From positions 1 to 57,887 of IMG/VR virus record IMGVR_UViG_3300030118_006581: a stretch of 57,887 nt of DNA; one strand, written 5' to 3'. The position numbers and the translations under genes were made by a program. Shown here one piece after another: positions 9,507 to 19,800 of the stretch (its first letter is position 1; every line of letters starts with the position of its first letter). Source of the DNA: a virus. The notes beneath the pieces were generated by a model. The model was not told the DNA's origin. It was given only the letters and a program-made list of their open reading frames with translations, and ran no database searches.

Positions 9507-12500
9507 CTATCCAAAGTTTGGTCCATTTAGACCAGGGCGTAAAGCTCGCTCGGCGTCAAATCCTCGTGCGAAATCTTCAAGTCTTCCAGCTTGAATCTGT
9601 TCTGGTGGTAGAAGTTCATCACCTCCCAAATCACCCGGATTGGAATTAGCTGGGCGGCGGCGAGGATTGCTGGCTGGACTCCCAGGAGCGCCGTCAACAC
9701 CTATTTGTGTATTGTTACCGTTTATATCACCTGTAATTTCATTTCCTCCTGATAAAGATCCAGGTGGTTTCAATAAAGGCGCACGATGTTGAATCTTATT
9801 TCTTTCGAGAGCATGGCTTTCAACTAAATTTCTTACATTGGGGGCGTATCGAGCAGATGCCGGCATAAGCTGATCCAACATCTCGGTCATAGCTGTATCT
9901 AGCCACTTATAGTAGTCAAGATACTTTTGTAAGTCTGGTATGTCGTTTCGAACTTTACGGAAAAATATTTCACGTAACTTTTCCATATGCTTATAATTCA
10001 TTCGATATTTGTTAACTGGTTCACCAATAAGGTTATTAAACTCTTTAATCGATGCGAACAAATGCAACATACGATTTGAGATGCTTCGATACATACTCTT
10101 CTCAATAGCAAAATAAGTACTTGATGGTTTTTTAAATGTTCCAAATATTTCATCGTCAACCGACAGAACTTTTACCATTTCGTTGCCAGCAATATATTCA
10201 GGCGGCAACAATTTATCAGCGTAAACATATTGTTTTCTAACTGGTGTTGAACTTGCTGTAAAAAAGTCACCTCGTCCTGTGTGTTGGCGAAGATTGATTG
10301 GGCTAAAAATAGATCCCTGATATGAGGACTCATAATCTGTTCCAACCGAGCCGGACGATGCATCTTGGACTATAAAGCGACCACTAGCATCAGAGCCAGT
10401 AACTTCAGCAAACTCCCAATTTAATGCCAGAGTCTGTATACTAGGTATGTAGACCCCAGCACTCGCTGTTTGAAACAAATATGCATTTCTTGAAGGGTGC
10501 AAGGACCCGTGAGTATCCACTTGTTTAGCCTGCAAGTCTACAACAGCAGGTGAAATGTAATCGGTCCAATATCTGGCGCTAGATGCACGAACATCTGAAG
10601 ATATCAAAGTACTTCCCGTAAAATTAGTTTTATGTGCCCCTACATAAATTCTTTTAGCTGTATTAACTATAGCAGAACCTGATGCGTAAGTCAAGTCAGT
10701 AGTCACATTAAAATAATTTTCTTTTTTGCCGGTGTTATAATTAACTCCATAAAATCCAAGTTCGTATCCAGAAGTTGCGACAGTTGTTCCCAATACACCG
10801 TTAGAGAATGGATATTTTTTTGGTTTTAAGGTAAGAGATAAATTCCATCTCTCGTTATTATAAACATTTCTAAAAATACTTGAACTAAGCAACGTATTTC
10901 CAGCCCGATCTTTTACAAGAAAAAACGCATCCCTGACCTTAAAATCTGGAGATGTTACCTCAGCGAATTCTCCTGGGCTTTTTACAGCATATACTTGTAG
11001 TCCGTGATCATTTGCGGCGGCTTTCCAAGTCAAATCTGTTGATGTTTGAGTTTCGATATTAGGAGTATGAAAACCATAAAGTGATGAACTTATCACCTGT
11101 GGGACTAAATAGGGTAAAGTATCTTGCTCATCTTTATTTGGAAATACAAACTCACTTTGAAGGGAAAATGCATACTCAGACAATTGATTAGAGCCAGTGA
11201 TTAAACCTACAGAATTAGAATTAGAAGAATCATAGTATTGGTATACGACCGCATCGTCATCTGATTGATTTAATAACCCTGTAAAATCTACATATTTTTT
11301 TGTACTGACCGAACTAAGGTAGCTGCTTGTTAATTCAAAATCCATATCGTCTGAATATGTGTTGAATGCTAATATCTCCTCTCCAACACCTAAACAGCGT
11401 ATAAAGTTTCTAATTGACTTCTGGTTACCTTTAGACTTCAGTATAAAATTTAAGTTATTATAAATGTTTTTATAAATTGAATTTTTAATATCTACCAATT
11501 GTTGATCAAAATTTATTTGCTCATCTCTTTGGAAAAACTGAGACAGTAAATCTGCGTTTTCAAATAGTTCCGGTGTTTGAATTCCATAATTTTCTATAAG
11601 TCGATCATTGTGAGGAAATTCATCAATCGAATCAGATAAAGAGCCGCTAACATATTGATTATACTTTAATTCCTTTAAAAAAGTTAATTGGTTATATAAG
11701 GTGTCAAAATAACTAGAAACTATCTGAGTTAGGGCTACGATCTCACTTCCGCTATTCTCATCCTCTTCAATCACCCAATTAGGCAAATGATTTAGCAATC
11801 GGGCGTTATTAATTCCATCATAAACAGAGCCACTTTGCTCATACCTTAATTTTGTGGTTAAATAATTGGGGTTATTTGTTCTTACAATCGGATCTCCACG
11901 CTCTGTGATTGATTGCATCGAAAGCTGATCTATAGCGGAGCCTGTGTTTCTTGCAATGGCTACAGCCGTGCTATAATTTACATATGTTCCATTTGAAACT
12001 CTTCCAGAATAATCTAACATTGTTTGGTCCACAGAGGATGTACCTGTTATTCCTTCATTGAACTTAAAATATACGCCCAAAGAGACGTTGGCATCATACT
12101 TATCACTTCCGCCCTCAACATTTGTAAACCAGTGGCGGCCTATCTGTTCGGCATTACGAGCCTTTTTCCAGAACCTAAATTCATCTAAAGAAGCAGAAAG
12201 CTTTCCTGATCCCTCGGCTGTGGTTCCAAAGCCTTCCGGTGCTTGGCGCAAAGCGCCAATGTTAGCTATCATTGTTCCAGTCACAGCGCCGATAGCGCCC
12301 GAACCAGTTACACCTGTCTCAATACAAGTGCCGTTTACAAAAAGATCAACAGTAGGGACATTAGTAGAGGTATTGAACCTGAACGAAAAGTTTCTCCAAG
12401 TAGCGTCGGAAATTGTTATTTGTCCTGGCGTACTTGGAATAGCAGTTTCGGTGAACCCATTTGATCCAGAACGCATTGTAACAAAAAATTGAGTTTCCGA

Positions 12501-13166
12501 ACCTGAGTGGATTGCTATACGAAGCCTCCCATAAGTAGCACTTGATGAATTTGTTGTTGAGACGCCATTTGTCAAATCCAAGACAGCCATCTTCCTAGCT
12601 GTACCGGTAGTAATCAAAGCGTCTTTTTTCAAGAAAAATTCAACGGTTGTTCCATTAGTTCCGCCAAATTCCAAGTTAGATGTTCTATCTTTAGCTACAT
12701 TGAATTTTGTATTCTTATGAGGACCTCCTTTAACCTGTATGTAATTTGTAGTTGCTGAGGATTCATCGTATCCTGATGAACTTAGTTTATCTACTGTGTA
12801 AGGCTGTCCTATTGAGACAAAACCCGTTGATCGAGGATAAGTTACCTCTAGAGTATATTTTTCAAGTGGATTTATATTGTTATAAAAATCTGTCTTTTCA
12901 AGACCTGATCCATCATAGGGATAATCGCTGGCTATAAATTCAAAGGCGTTTTTATAATATTTCTCGGCGGATCCAAATTTTACAAATTTTTCTGGATCTG
13001 AGTAATCTATGGGTGGAAGAAAATAATCTTGCTTTTCTGTTAGAGCTTTTAAATGAGCTTCGGACTCAACCCCACTTCCAAGAGTGTTAGGCGCACTACT
13101 CTTTAAGTATTTGCTTACCGTAGTGCCCTGTTTGTTGTTCTGATATAAACTCTTTAAGCTGCTCAT
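9507..13166 (-). CDS. Tail/baseplate protein with LamG-like domain, 1219 aa
   Basis: The protein has a concanavalin/LamG-like jelly-roll at about residues 165-360: strands TTVEFFLKK, WRNFSFRF, VDLFVNG and LDEFRFWKKARN follow in the usual order. Such domains often bind glycans or proteins. The part after residue 450 is alpha/beta with many aromatic residues and no recognised family. The C-terminus is rich in Gly, Pro, Asn and Arg and is probably disordered. The start ATG overlaps the stop of the upstream gene in an ATGA arrangement, implying coupled translation. Its place among baseplate genes suggests a peripheral baseplate or fibre-attachment protein; this role is inferred. Confidence 0.85.
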   Translation of the reverse strand: MSSLKSLYQNNKQGTTVSKYLKSSAPNTLGSGVESEAHLKALTEKQDYFLPPIDYSDPEKFVKFGSAEKYYKNAFEFIASDYPYDGSGLEKTDFYNNINPLEKYTLEVTYPRSTGFVSIGQPYTVDKLSSSGYDESSATTNYIQVKGGPHKNTKFNVAKDRTSNLEFGGTNGTTVEFFLKKDALITTGTARKMAVLDLTNGVSTTNSSSATYGRLRIAIHSGSETQFFVTMRSGSNGFTETAIPSTPGQITISDATWRNFSFRFNTSTNVPTVDLFVNGTCIETGVTGSGAIGAVTGTMIANIGALRQAPEGFGTTAEGSGKLSASLDEFRFWKKARNAEQIGRHWFTNVEGGSDKYDANVSLGVYFKFNEGITGTSSVDQTMLDYSGRVSNGTYVNYSTAVAIARNTGSAIDQLSMQSITERGDPIVRTNNPNYLTTKLRYEQSGSVYDGINNARLLNHLPNWVIEEDENSGSEIVALTQIVSSYFDTLYNQLTFLKELKYNQYVSGSLSDSIDEFPHNDRLIENYGIQTPELFENADLLSQFFQRDEQINFDQQLVDIKNSIYKNIYNNLNFILKSKGNQKSIRNFIRCLGVGEEILAFNTYSDDMDFELTSSYLSSVSTKKYVDFTGLLNQSDDDAVVYQYYDSSNSNSVGLITGSNQLSEYAFSLQSEFVFPNKDEQDTLPYLVPQVISSSLYGFHTPNIETQTSTDLTWKAAANDHGLQVYAVKSPGEFAEVTSPDFKVRDAFFLVKDRAGNTLLSSSIFRNVYNNERWNLSLTLKPKKYPFSNGVLGTTVATSGYELGFYGVNYNTGKKENYFNVTTDLTYASGSAIVNTAKRIYVGAHKTNFTGSTLISSDVRASSARYWTDYISPAVVDLQAKQVDTHGSLHPSRNAYLFQTASAGVYIPSIQTLALNWEFAEVTGSDASGRFIVQDASSGSVGTDYESSYQGSIFSPINLRQHTGRGDFFTASSTPVRKQYVYADKLLPPEYIAGNEMVKVLSVDDEIFGTFKKPSSTYFAIEKSMYRSISNRMLHLFASIKEFNNLIGEPVNKYRMNYKHMEKLREIFFRKVRNDIPDLQKYLDYYKWLDTAMTEMLDQLMPASARYAPNVRNLVESHALERNKIQHRAPLLKPPGSLSGGNEITGDINGNNTQIGVDGAPGSPASNPRRRPANSNPGDLGGDELLPPEQIQAGRLEDFARGFDAERALRPGLNGPNFG

Positions 13167-14650
13167 ACATCATCTTCTTCTATTTTAAATTTGAATACCT
13201 CGGGTTGCTCTCTATATTCACCTTGTAAATAGTAAGCAAACTTAATTCCATACATATACCCAGGCTCCAAGCAAGAAGTGTCCATTTCAAAATAGTTCCC
13301 GCTTACATCATAGGATAAGCGAGTGAAGTTGTTGTTTGAACTTCCAGTTCCAAATGGGATGATTTCTAAATTATCTATTGACCTATGAATACTGTAATAG
13401 GCGTCTTCAATCACAGTGGTATCAACCGCAGCATTAGCAACTGTATAGATGTTTGGACTCCAGTCTTTATCTCTAACAAATACACGTAGTCTTGGCTTTT
13501 GTCCTTTTTTATAACTGTCGTCTAGATTTGTAATTGTTGTCAAATAAACTGTATCATACAGCAAATCACTGGTTGCTACTGGCTTTGGCTCAAATGATCC
13601 TGTATGGAATTCTATCCTAGATGCTCCAGATCCTGTGTGCCATACGTCAAAGAGTGTTGTAAAACTACTAGTTGAAGCAAACGATGCCGTATAAACACCA
13701 GATATAGTGTTACCATTCTCAACCAACAATCCAGCAGTGAGGGATGATCCAGACGTTCCGGCAGAGTTTACTACAGTTAAAGCATTACCAACTGGTGATG
13801 TGCTTCCAGAATAAACTGCGACAGATAACTTATTACCTGTTAACCCTGGAATGTTTGCTAATTGTCCTCTGATAACATTATACAAATACAAAGTGTTTAA
13901 GTTATTTGCCGCAGAGGCCATACTGCTGCTAATAAAAAAGTTCCCTCGGTTATCTTTTCTTCCCGAATCCCAGCGGGCTTCGAGAGTTGGTTGGTAATGA
14001 TAAAATTCACTGGTTCTTGAGAAGAACATTTTAGTGTACAGAGAATCAGTACCAGATACAGCAGCGTCTGGGAACTTTAACAAAAATCCATAATTTGAGG
14101 TTCCGCCGAGCCACTTATAAACTTGCTCAGATACATCAACAGAGATATTCTCTAGTCCTGTGTCAAAAGAAATACTAGCTGAAGTATTTGCTCCCCTGAT
14201 AAAAGAACCACCAGTTGATGCCCAAGATACGCCAGAAGATGCCGAAATCCAGTTTGATACACCAGCATCTGTATAATTGTCCATATCTAAACCCCTACCC
14301 TCATTCCAACTTTGAGACAACATCATCAGGTCTAAAGTGAAGTTTTCAGGAGTTGAGTTTCCATGAGGGGCATTGTACATATTTAAATGAAATTTAATAC
14401 TACCTGAATCAGTGGGGAGTGTTCCGTTCCCCATATCTGTCTGGATAGTATCTACTGGGAACTGAATTATAACTCTACTTTGTTCGGCGCTTGCGGCGGA
14501 GATAGAGGCAGATGTTTGTCCAATAATTACAAACGTCTCTAATATGTCGGCAGCACCCATATTAGACCCTGTTGCATTTGTGATAAGGTTAGATTCAAAA
14601 GCGTTAGTAATTGTATTGTCTTTTGTTGCGTAATATTTTTTTATACCCAT
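13163..14650 (-). CDS. Virion protein with DNRLRE-like beta-sandwich, 495 aa
   Basis: The N-terminal 230 residues follow the pattern of DNRLRE/disaggregatase-type repeat domains: a GSNMGAADILE segment, a strand with RVIIQFPVD, a SQSWNEG segment, a W...W pair, then NYGFLLKFPD and a final FSRTSEF...P.LEARW. That family is associated with cell-surface and carbohydrate-binding proteins. The rest is beta-rich with no recognised motif. The start at 14650 lies 1 nt from the stop of the gp6-like gene, and the stop overlaps the start of the LamG gene by 4 nt. A baseplate-peripheral, receptor- or glycan-contacting part is inferred. Confidence 0.8.
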   Translation of the reverse strand: MGIKKYYATKDNTITNAFESNLITNATGSNMGAADILETFVIIGQTSASISAASAEQSRVIIQFPVDTIQTDMGNGTLPTDSGSIKFHLNMYNAPHGNSTPENFTLDLMMLSQSWNEGRGLDMDNYTDAGVSNWISASSGVSWASTGGSFIRGANTSASISFDTGLENISVDVSEQVYKWLGGTSNYGFLLKFPDAAVSGTDSLYTKMFFSRTSEFYHYQPTLEARWDSGRKDNRGNFFISSSMASAANNLNTLYLYNVIRGQLANIPGLTGNKLSVAVYSGSTSPVGNALTVVNSAGTSGSSLTAGLLVENGNTISGVYTASFASTSSFTTLFDVWHTGSGASRIEFHTGSFEPKPVATSDLLYDTVYLTTITNLDDSYKKGQKPRLRVFVRDKDWSPNIYTVANAAVDTTVIEDAYYSIHRSIDNLEIIPFGTGSSNNNFTRLSYDVSGNYFEMDTSCLEPGYMYGIKFAYYLQGEYREQPEVFKFKIEEDDV

Positions 14651-14651
14651 C

Positions 14652-16448
14652 TTATACTATAACTCCAACTACATCAGTATTAGGTAGCAAAATCTCTGCT
14701 ACTGCGTCAGGTGGAATCCTCAGATACCTACCATCATTGGAAAGATTAGAATTTATGTCATAAACAACATTACTATATGTTCCACCAACACGATTATATA
14801 ATTCAACACTCTTTGTATCTGTTACTCCTGGGACATCATTTAGAACTTTATAAATATCAGAGATGTAAATTGATTCGCCTAGTCCAAACTTTATTGTTAG
14901 AAAATTATCATTTATTGCCTTATTGCATTGCTGCAACAGATCAAAGCGATTAATATCAATATCAGGGATTACCTGGTATCTTATTCCAATATTTATTACT
15001 TTCCCGTCGAGTATATCAATTGTGTCATTTATCATTCGGTAGTTATCAAGCCACACTTTAAGATTATCTTTTAGTACAGAGTTGGAAATAGTCAAGTTTC
15101 CGTTCTCATCCTCGGACAAAACAAACATATTCAGGTTTCTTTTCAAAGAGTTGTCATCTCTCACAATATTTGCTCTTTTAATTTTTCCAAATTTTGCAGG
15201 CATGCGATAAGCAAGATTCATATAATCTTCTCTTGTTACTGCACGATTTTGAGCAGCAAATGTTCCAAATGCTCTAGTTCTTATTTCATCGGCAGTTAAA
15301 GGCTCTGTATCCCCTAAAATTGGACTTTCATTATCAACTTCAATAGAAGAAAGCATTATTGATATAACATCCTCTGATAATGCAGATCGATCTCTAAAAA
15401 GTAAATTAGAATTGATCATATTATTAATAGATCCAACAGCAGCGTTTGCAATATTAGAAGTATTTGCTGTATAAGTAATTGTTAAAGTTGTATTTACTGG
15501 AACAACTCCAAATTTATCTGTCTTTATTAAATTTGTTGGATCAAAAGTTGTTTCAGTTACATAAGGCTTACTATTAACATTCAACACTACGTCGGCTGGG
15601 TCAGCAACTAAATCGCCAGTCAAATTATTCTCGGAACCATACCCGAACTGAACGCTTGTTGTATTATCAGGATTAAACTCTACAACGTATCTCCTTGGGA
15701 CAGGAGTTAATCTCATGGAGAAAGGAACAGACTCTCTAGAACTACTATCAACATTTTCCATCTGAGAGATTACAACATCTTGGGACAAATTCTCAACTTC
15801 AAAATATTCATTACCTTGAGAGTCTTTAATTGAAAGTATCTCCGTTATGTTATTTCTATCCAAAGATAATTTTAAAAACCTTTGATAATTTCCAACAGTT
15901 ATTTGTTCTTCAAACTGTTGGCCAGATACAATTTGTCCGAATGCTTTTACAGCAAAATAAGTTGGGTTACCTGTTGCTGCATCAGTTCTAGCAACAGTTA
16001 TTTCGTTATTGGAATCAGAAAAATCAACGTTACTTGCTAGTGTGTATGTTGCTCCATTGTCGCCAGACAAGATGCTACCTTTTTGAAGGATGGGGAAATA
16101 GTTCAAATCCGGGGCTCTAGAATTTGGTGCAACAGGGACAAGCATAAAAATTGCCACCTGCCCAGTAGATTTAGCAGCACCCTGGTTCTTAAAGCCAAGA
16201 GTTTCTGACAAACGAATAACATTATCATATCTAATAGCGCTATCTAGAAAGCTTTCGTTAGCCTGAAAATCAGCATAAAAAGATAACTGATCTCCGACGT
16301 AGGCAACCAAATCTAACATTAAAGCCCCGAATGAGGCTTCACTAAAATCTTTGAAAGTAGTAGGATAGTAACGCTTAGCATAGTTTTCTAAGTCTTCTTT
16401 AATAGACTCAAAGTCTCTGCTAGTATAGTTTATCGGTCTTTTAGTCAT
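14652..16448 (-). CDS. gp6: Baseplate wedge protein, gp6 / baseplate J-like
   Basis: The 598-residue protein has the hallmarks of the gp6/baseplate-J family: an N-terminal INYTSRDFESIKEDL segment, then a DFSEASFGALMLDLVAYVGD segment near residues 38-57, a FYADFQANESFL helix, and the mid-protein RAVTREDYMNLAYRMPAKFG motif. T4 gp6 is about 660 residues, so the length fits. In the family this protein forms the inner wedge ring that links the hub to the periphery. It lies directly downstream of the gp25-like gene (17 nt), the conserved order in contractile tails. Confidence is high for family and fair for exact T4 orthology. Confidence 0.93.
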   Translation of the reverse strand: MTKRPINYTSRDFESIKEDLENYAKRYYPTTFKDFSEASFGALMLDLVAYVGDQLSFYADFQANESFLDSAIRYDNVIRLSETLGFKNQGAAKSTGQVAIFMLVPVAPNSRAPDLNYFPILQKGSILSGDNGATYTLASNVDFSDSNNEITVARTDAATGNPTYFAVKAFGQIVSGQQFEEQITVGNYQRFLKLSLDRNNITEILSIKDSQGNEYFEVENLSQDVVISQMENVDSSSRESVPFSMRLTPVPRRYVVEFNPDNTTSVQFGYGSENNLTGDLVADPADVVLNVNSKPYVTETTFDPTNLIKTDKFGVVPVNTTLTITYTANTSNIANAAVGSINNMINSNLLFRDRSALSEDVISIMLSSIEVDNESPILGDTEPLTADEIRTRAFGTFAAQNRAVTREDYMNLAYRMPAKFGKIKRANIVRDDNSLKRNLNMFVLSEDENGNLTISNSVLKDNLKVWLDNYRMINDTIDILDGKVINIGIRYQVIPDIDINRFDLLQQCNKAINDNFLTIKFGLGESIYISDIYKVLNDVPGVTDTKSVELYNRVGGTYSNVVYDINSNLSNDGRYLRIPPDAVAEILLPNTDVVGVIV

Positions 16449-16465
16449 AATATTCTTTCCCGATA

Positions 16466-16870
16466 TTAATTAGTCATTGTCGAAGTTATTATTAACTCAT
16501 CTTTTTCGTTAAAAGGTTGTATAGTATATTTTATAATAACTCTGACTTCATTCAATTGCAAAGTTGAGTCTTCATCACTTGTTAAAAAATCTATGTTTTC
16601 TAAAGAGATTGATGGAATATAGAATGATACCTGTTTATTGATTGTTTCTGCTATTGTTCCAAAAGTAACAGAATTAACTCCTTCAAAAAGAAATCTATAA
16701 AGACCAACTCCAAATTCGGGAACCATTGGTCTTTCGCCAGGTATCGTAAGAATAAGCATTTTTAGATTCTGCCGAAATGTTTCTTTCAGCGTTTTGTTTA
16801 ATTGATAAGGTCCGTCTGTTTTATCGTAGACTAACGGTAACCTTGGTGATATGCCTTGTAGTTTACTCAT
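16466..16870 (-). CDS. gp25: Baseplate wedge subunit gp25-like
   Basis: This 134-residue protein carries the gp25 signature LTIPGERPMVPEFGVGLYRFLFE near residues 40-63, followed by two beta-strands ending in VRVIIKYTI. T4 gp25 is about 132 residues, so it is full length. In contractile tails gp25 binds gp6 and forms the platform on which sheath assembly starts. Its ATG lies inside the end of the 1940-residue gene (8 nt overlap), so the two are probably translationally coupled. The gp25-gp6 pair is the firmest evidence that this window is from a myovirus. Confidence 0.95.
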   Translation of the reverse strand: MSKLQGISPRLPLVYDKTDGPYQLNKTLKETFRQNLKMLILTIPGERPMVPEFGVGLYRFLFEGVNSVTFGTIAETINKQVSFYIPSISLENIDFLTSDEDSTLQLNEVRVIIKYTIQPFNEKDELIITSTMTN

Positions 16871-19800
16871 TTCTGTTAATTAGTGTTTCCAATATACTTT
16901 TCTCTTCCAATCTTCCCTGAAGACTTACATTGTAGTTTCTGTACAAGTTGGGCAAATATATTCTAAAAAATCTTTCCGAAAGCGATTTTACTACTCTTTC
17001 AACATATAAGTCTGGAGCGCCGTCAGGCAAAACGGGTTGCTGCGCAAACTCAAGGAGATCAATTGAAATATCTGTAATATCTTCTCCAGCCTGTTGACGG
17101 CGGAGACGCTCATATTGTTCACGCTCTTTTAAATTAAACGTTTCAAATATGTTCGCTAATTCATCAAAATACAAAGAAGGCATTCGATCACTTGGGAAAA
17201 TTGTGTCAATACCGTTTCGTCCTAAGCCTGTCCTTCCCTGTATCTCTTGTGCAAGAAGTAATTCTATTCTAAGCACAGTTTGGGCTAACTCCTCACGATC
17301 ACCCCTTTGAATATTGTACCATTCCCTAGCGGTATAGGTTCTGCCCTGTCCTGGATTTGTGTATTGGGTGGAAGGATTATAAAAAAGATTATTCAAAATT
17401 ATCAACTTTTCTCTTACCGCAGTTAACAACTCTTCAGAAATGCGGTCAGATAAGTTTTGTGGTATGGGCTCATAACCACCCCCCATATCAATATCGTCTC
17501 CCACTAGGTTCGCAGGGCTAAAATAATCAGGGAATATGTCTAGTAACGTAGCTGGTACAGAGGGCTCATCAGGCGAAAATTTGACTGTTGAATTAACCGA
17601 AGTTAAAAACAACAAATCTCGAAGTCTTAAAATTCTATCATCAGTTAATAAGCTGTCGCTAATCTCTTCCGTGAGGGTGCGCAACCTTTCTTCGACTTGA
17701 TCAGAAGAATAATAAACTACTTCCTGAGTTCCATCATAGTAACGAACACTCACAGGGAACCCTACGAAAGGAGTACTAAACTTTGTTACAAGTTCACCCT
17801 TTATTGCTGTCAGAAGATTATCATCTGCATTCGCATTTTGCACTAAAATTCTATATTGTGTATCACTATATCTGTTTGCATATTTTATGCCACGATCATA
17901 ATAGATCATATAGGATGCTATCTGAAAAGCAATTGGAAAATAGTAAGCTCCAGCCAATAATCCTAATTGAGTTATCTGATTACCATTATAAAACTGACCT
18001 ATAATTGATTGTGCTGCTCGTGCTTGGGCTGCATCCTCAATTCCATATCTTGCAAAATCTACATTAAACAAAAGTCTATAGAATTTAACAAGAGTGTTTT
18101 CATACCTTTGCTTAATATTAGCCGGTGATTCTGGGTCAAAAACAGATCTATTTACTGATTTATATTCAGATAGTCTAGAAATGTTCTGTAATATACCAAC
18201 GTACATTGATTCTATGATATTCCTCACATTTGCTGAGGGACTTAAATCATCAGATATCGCTGGGTTGTTTTTAAATTTATTGTCTTCTAGGTCTTGTGGG
18301 AAAACAAGCTTAACATATTGAATTGATTCATACAAGGGTCCAATCATTTCTTTTGCAGTTAATTCATCTGTTATTTTTTTGTAGAGATAATCTGTAATTA
18401 ATTTTACTGTACCTACACTATTCCAACAAGGATATACACGAGCTAAAGGCATAACATTCATAAAAAATGAAATCATTCTAGTTTGTATAACTTGAATAGC
18501 TGATTCCGCTCGAAGGGTGTCCTCCGCTGTTACACATATATCATCTGTTTTTTCCAGAGGTAGTTTTGCAACAGCCGAGACATAACGTGGCATGCGTCTT
18601 CTTCCGGTGTCATTAATAACAGCATTGTCAATCTGGGTGTCTATTCTTTCTCTGTAATTTTGCATACTTGTAAGATCAACATCTCTATCAAGTGCTCTCA
18701 GCGCCAACTGTTCATTGGTTGGATTTTCAAATGGTAGTCCTACAGAAAAGTTTGAATAAAGTTCAAACATTCCTCCAGAATACAAAGGAGGTAATAGTGT
18801 ATCATTTATAAACAACTTATAATTATTATCAACACGGTAAGTGAAATCACCTATTTGTAAATTGTTAAAAATTCTATAATCTACAGATTGAAAATCACCG
18901 TTTTCTGTTATGGTTTGTGTGTTTGACGATACAGATCTTTCGTTATGTATTAAGCCGGCAGGGTTATAGTATGCAACGGTTGGTGTTTGTCGATCTGCAT
19001 CCCAATACACTATTCGTATATCTCCTTTAGATGGATTTGAACAGTAAAGATTTGACGCTCCAGCATACCCAACATAAGGAGAAAAGGACTCTTGTTGCTT
19101 TAAATATCCATATGTAGCATTTGATATTTTATTAAGTTGTGTCTTTTCACTAGTTGATGGGTCTCCATCATTATCAAGCGGTTGATATACTCGTCTTAAA
19201 CTATCTGGGGACAACAAAGCAGTCCCTTGGGATTCTGCATTATTTAATATTTTTTTCAGTGGAGATGGTGCGTTAACTATTGAATAATACGCAATTCCAT
19301 AAATATCAAACGGCTTTGTGACGGGGCTTCGATATTGGGGAAGAGGTAATTTAGGTAATTCCCCAGGCAAAGCATATGTCATCCATATATAATTATAAAC
19401 AACGTCAGATGTCCAGCCATTTCTTCTTGACCCTATTTGACCACCAGTTAGGGTGACATCACCATCACCATCAACTTCAACAGTTATTGTTGTTCTTTGT
19501 CCATGTCCGGCAGGGGTCATAAAAAATACATCTCCATTTGAAGATTTATAAAGCTGATTTATGCTACACTCTCTTAGTTTAGTTCCAAGTTGGTAATATA
19601 TTTCCGTTCCTAGCTTAGAGTTGTATACATTGTAGTCATAATTTTGAACCCTTTTTTGTTCTTTCCCAAAAAGATCAGAAAACAGTTCTGCTATTGATTC
19701 AGATATAGAGTTACTTATACTTGCTATAAATTCTAGCAAATCATCATACCAAGTCATTGTTGGCAATGAATCTATCAATCTCTCAATTTGAAATTTAATG

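Noticed and set aside
12243-12259. Perfect TTGGCGC/GCGCCAA hairpin, like a terminator
   Set aside because: It lies inside the LamG protein gene, in a conserved-looking coding stretch, and has no T-run on either side.
12058-12492. Open frames on the plus strand opposite the giant structural genes (also at 8510-8887)
   Set aside because: They lie wholly antisense to long genes, have no Shine-Dalgarno and no recognisable protein pattern; they reflect the codon structure of the real genes.
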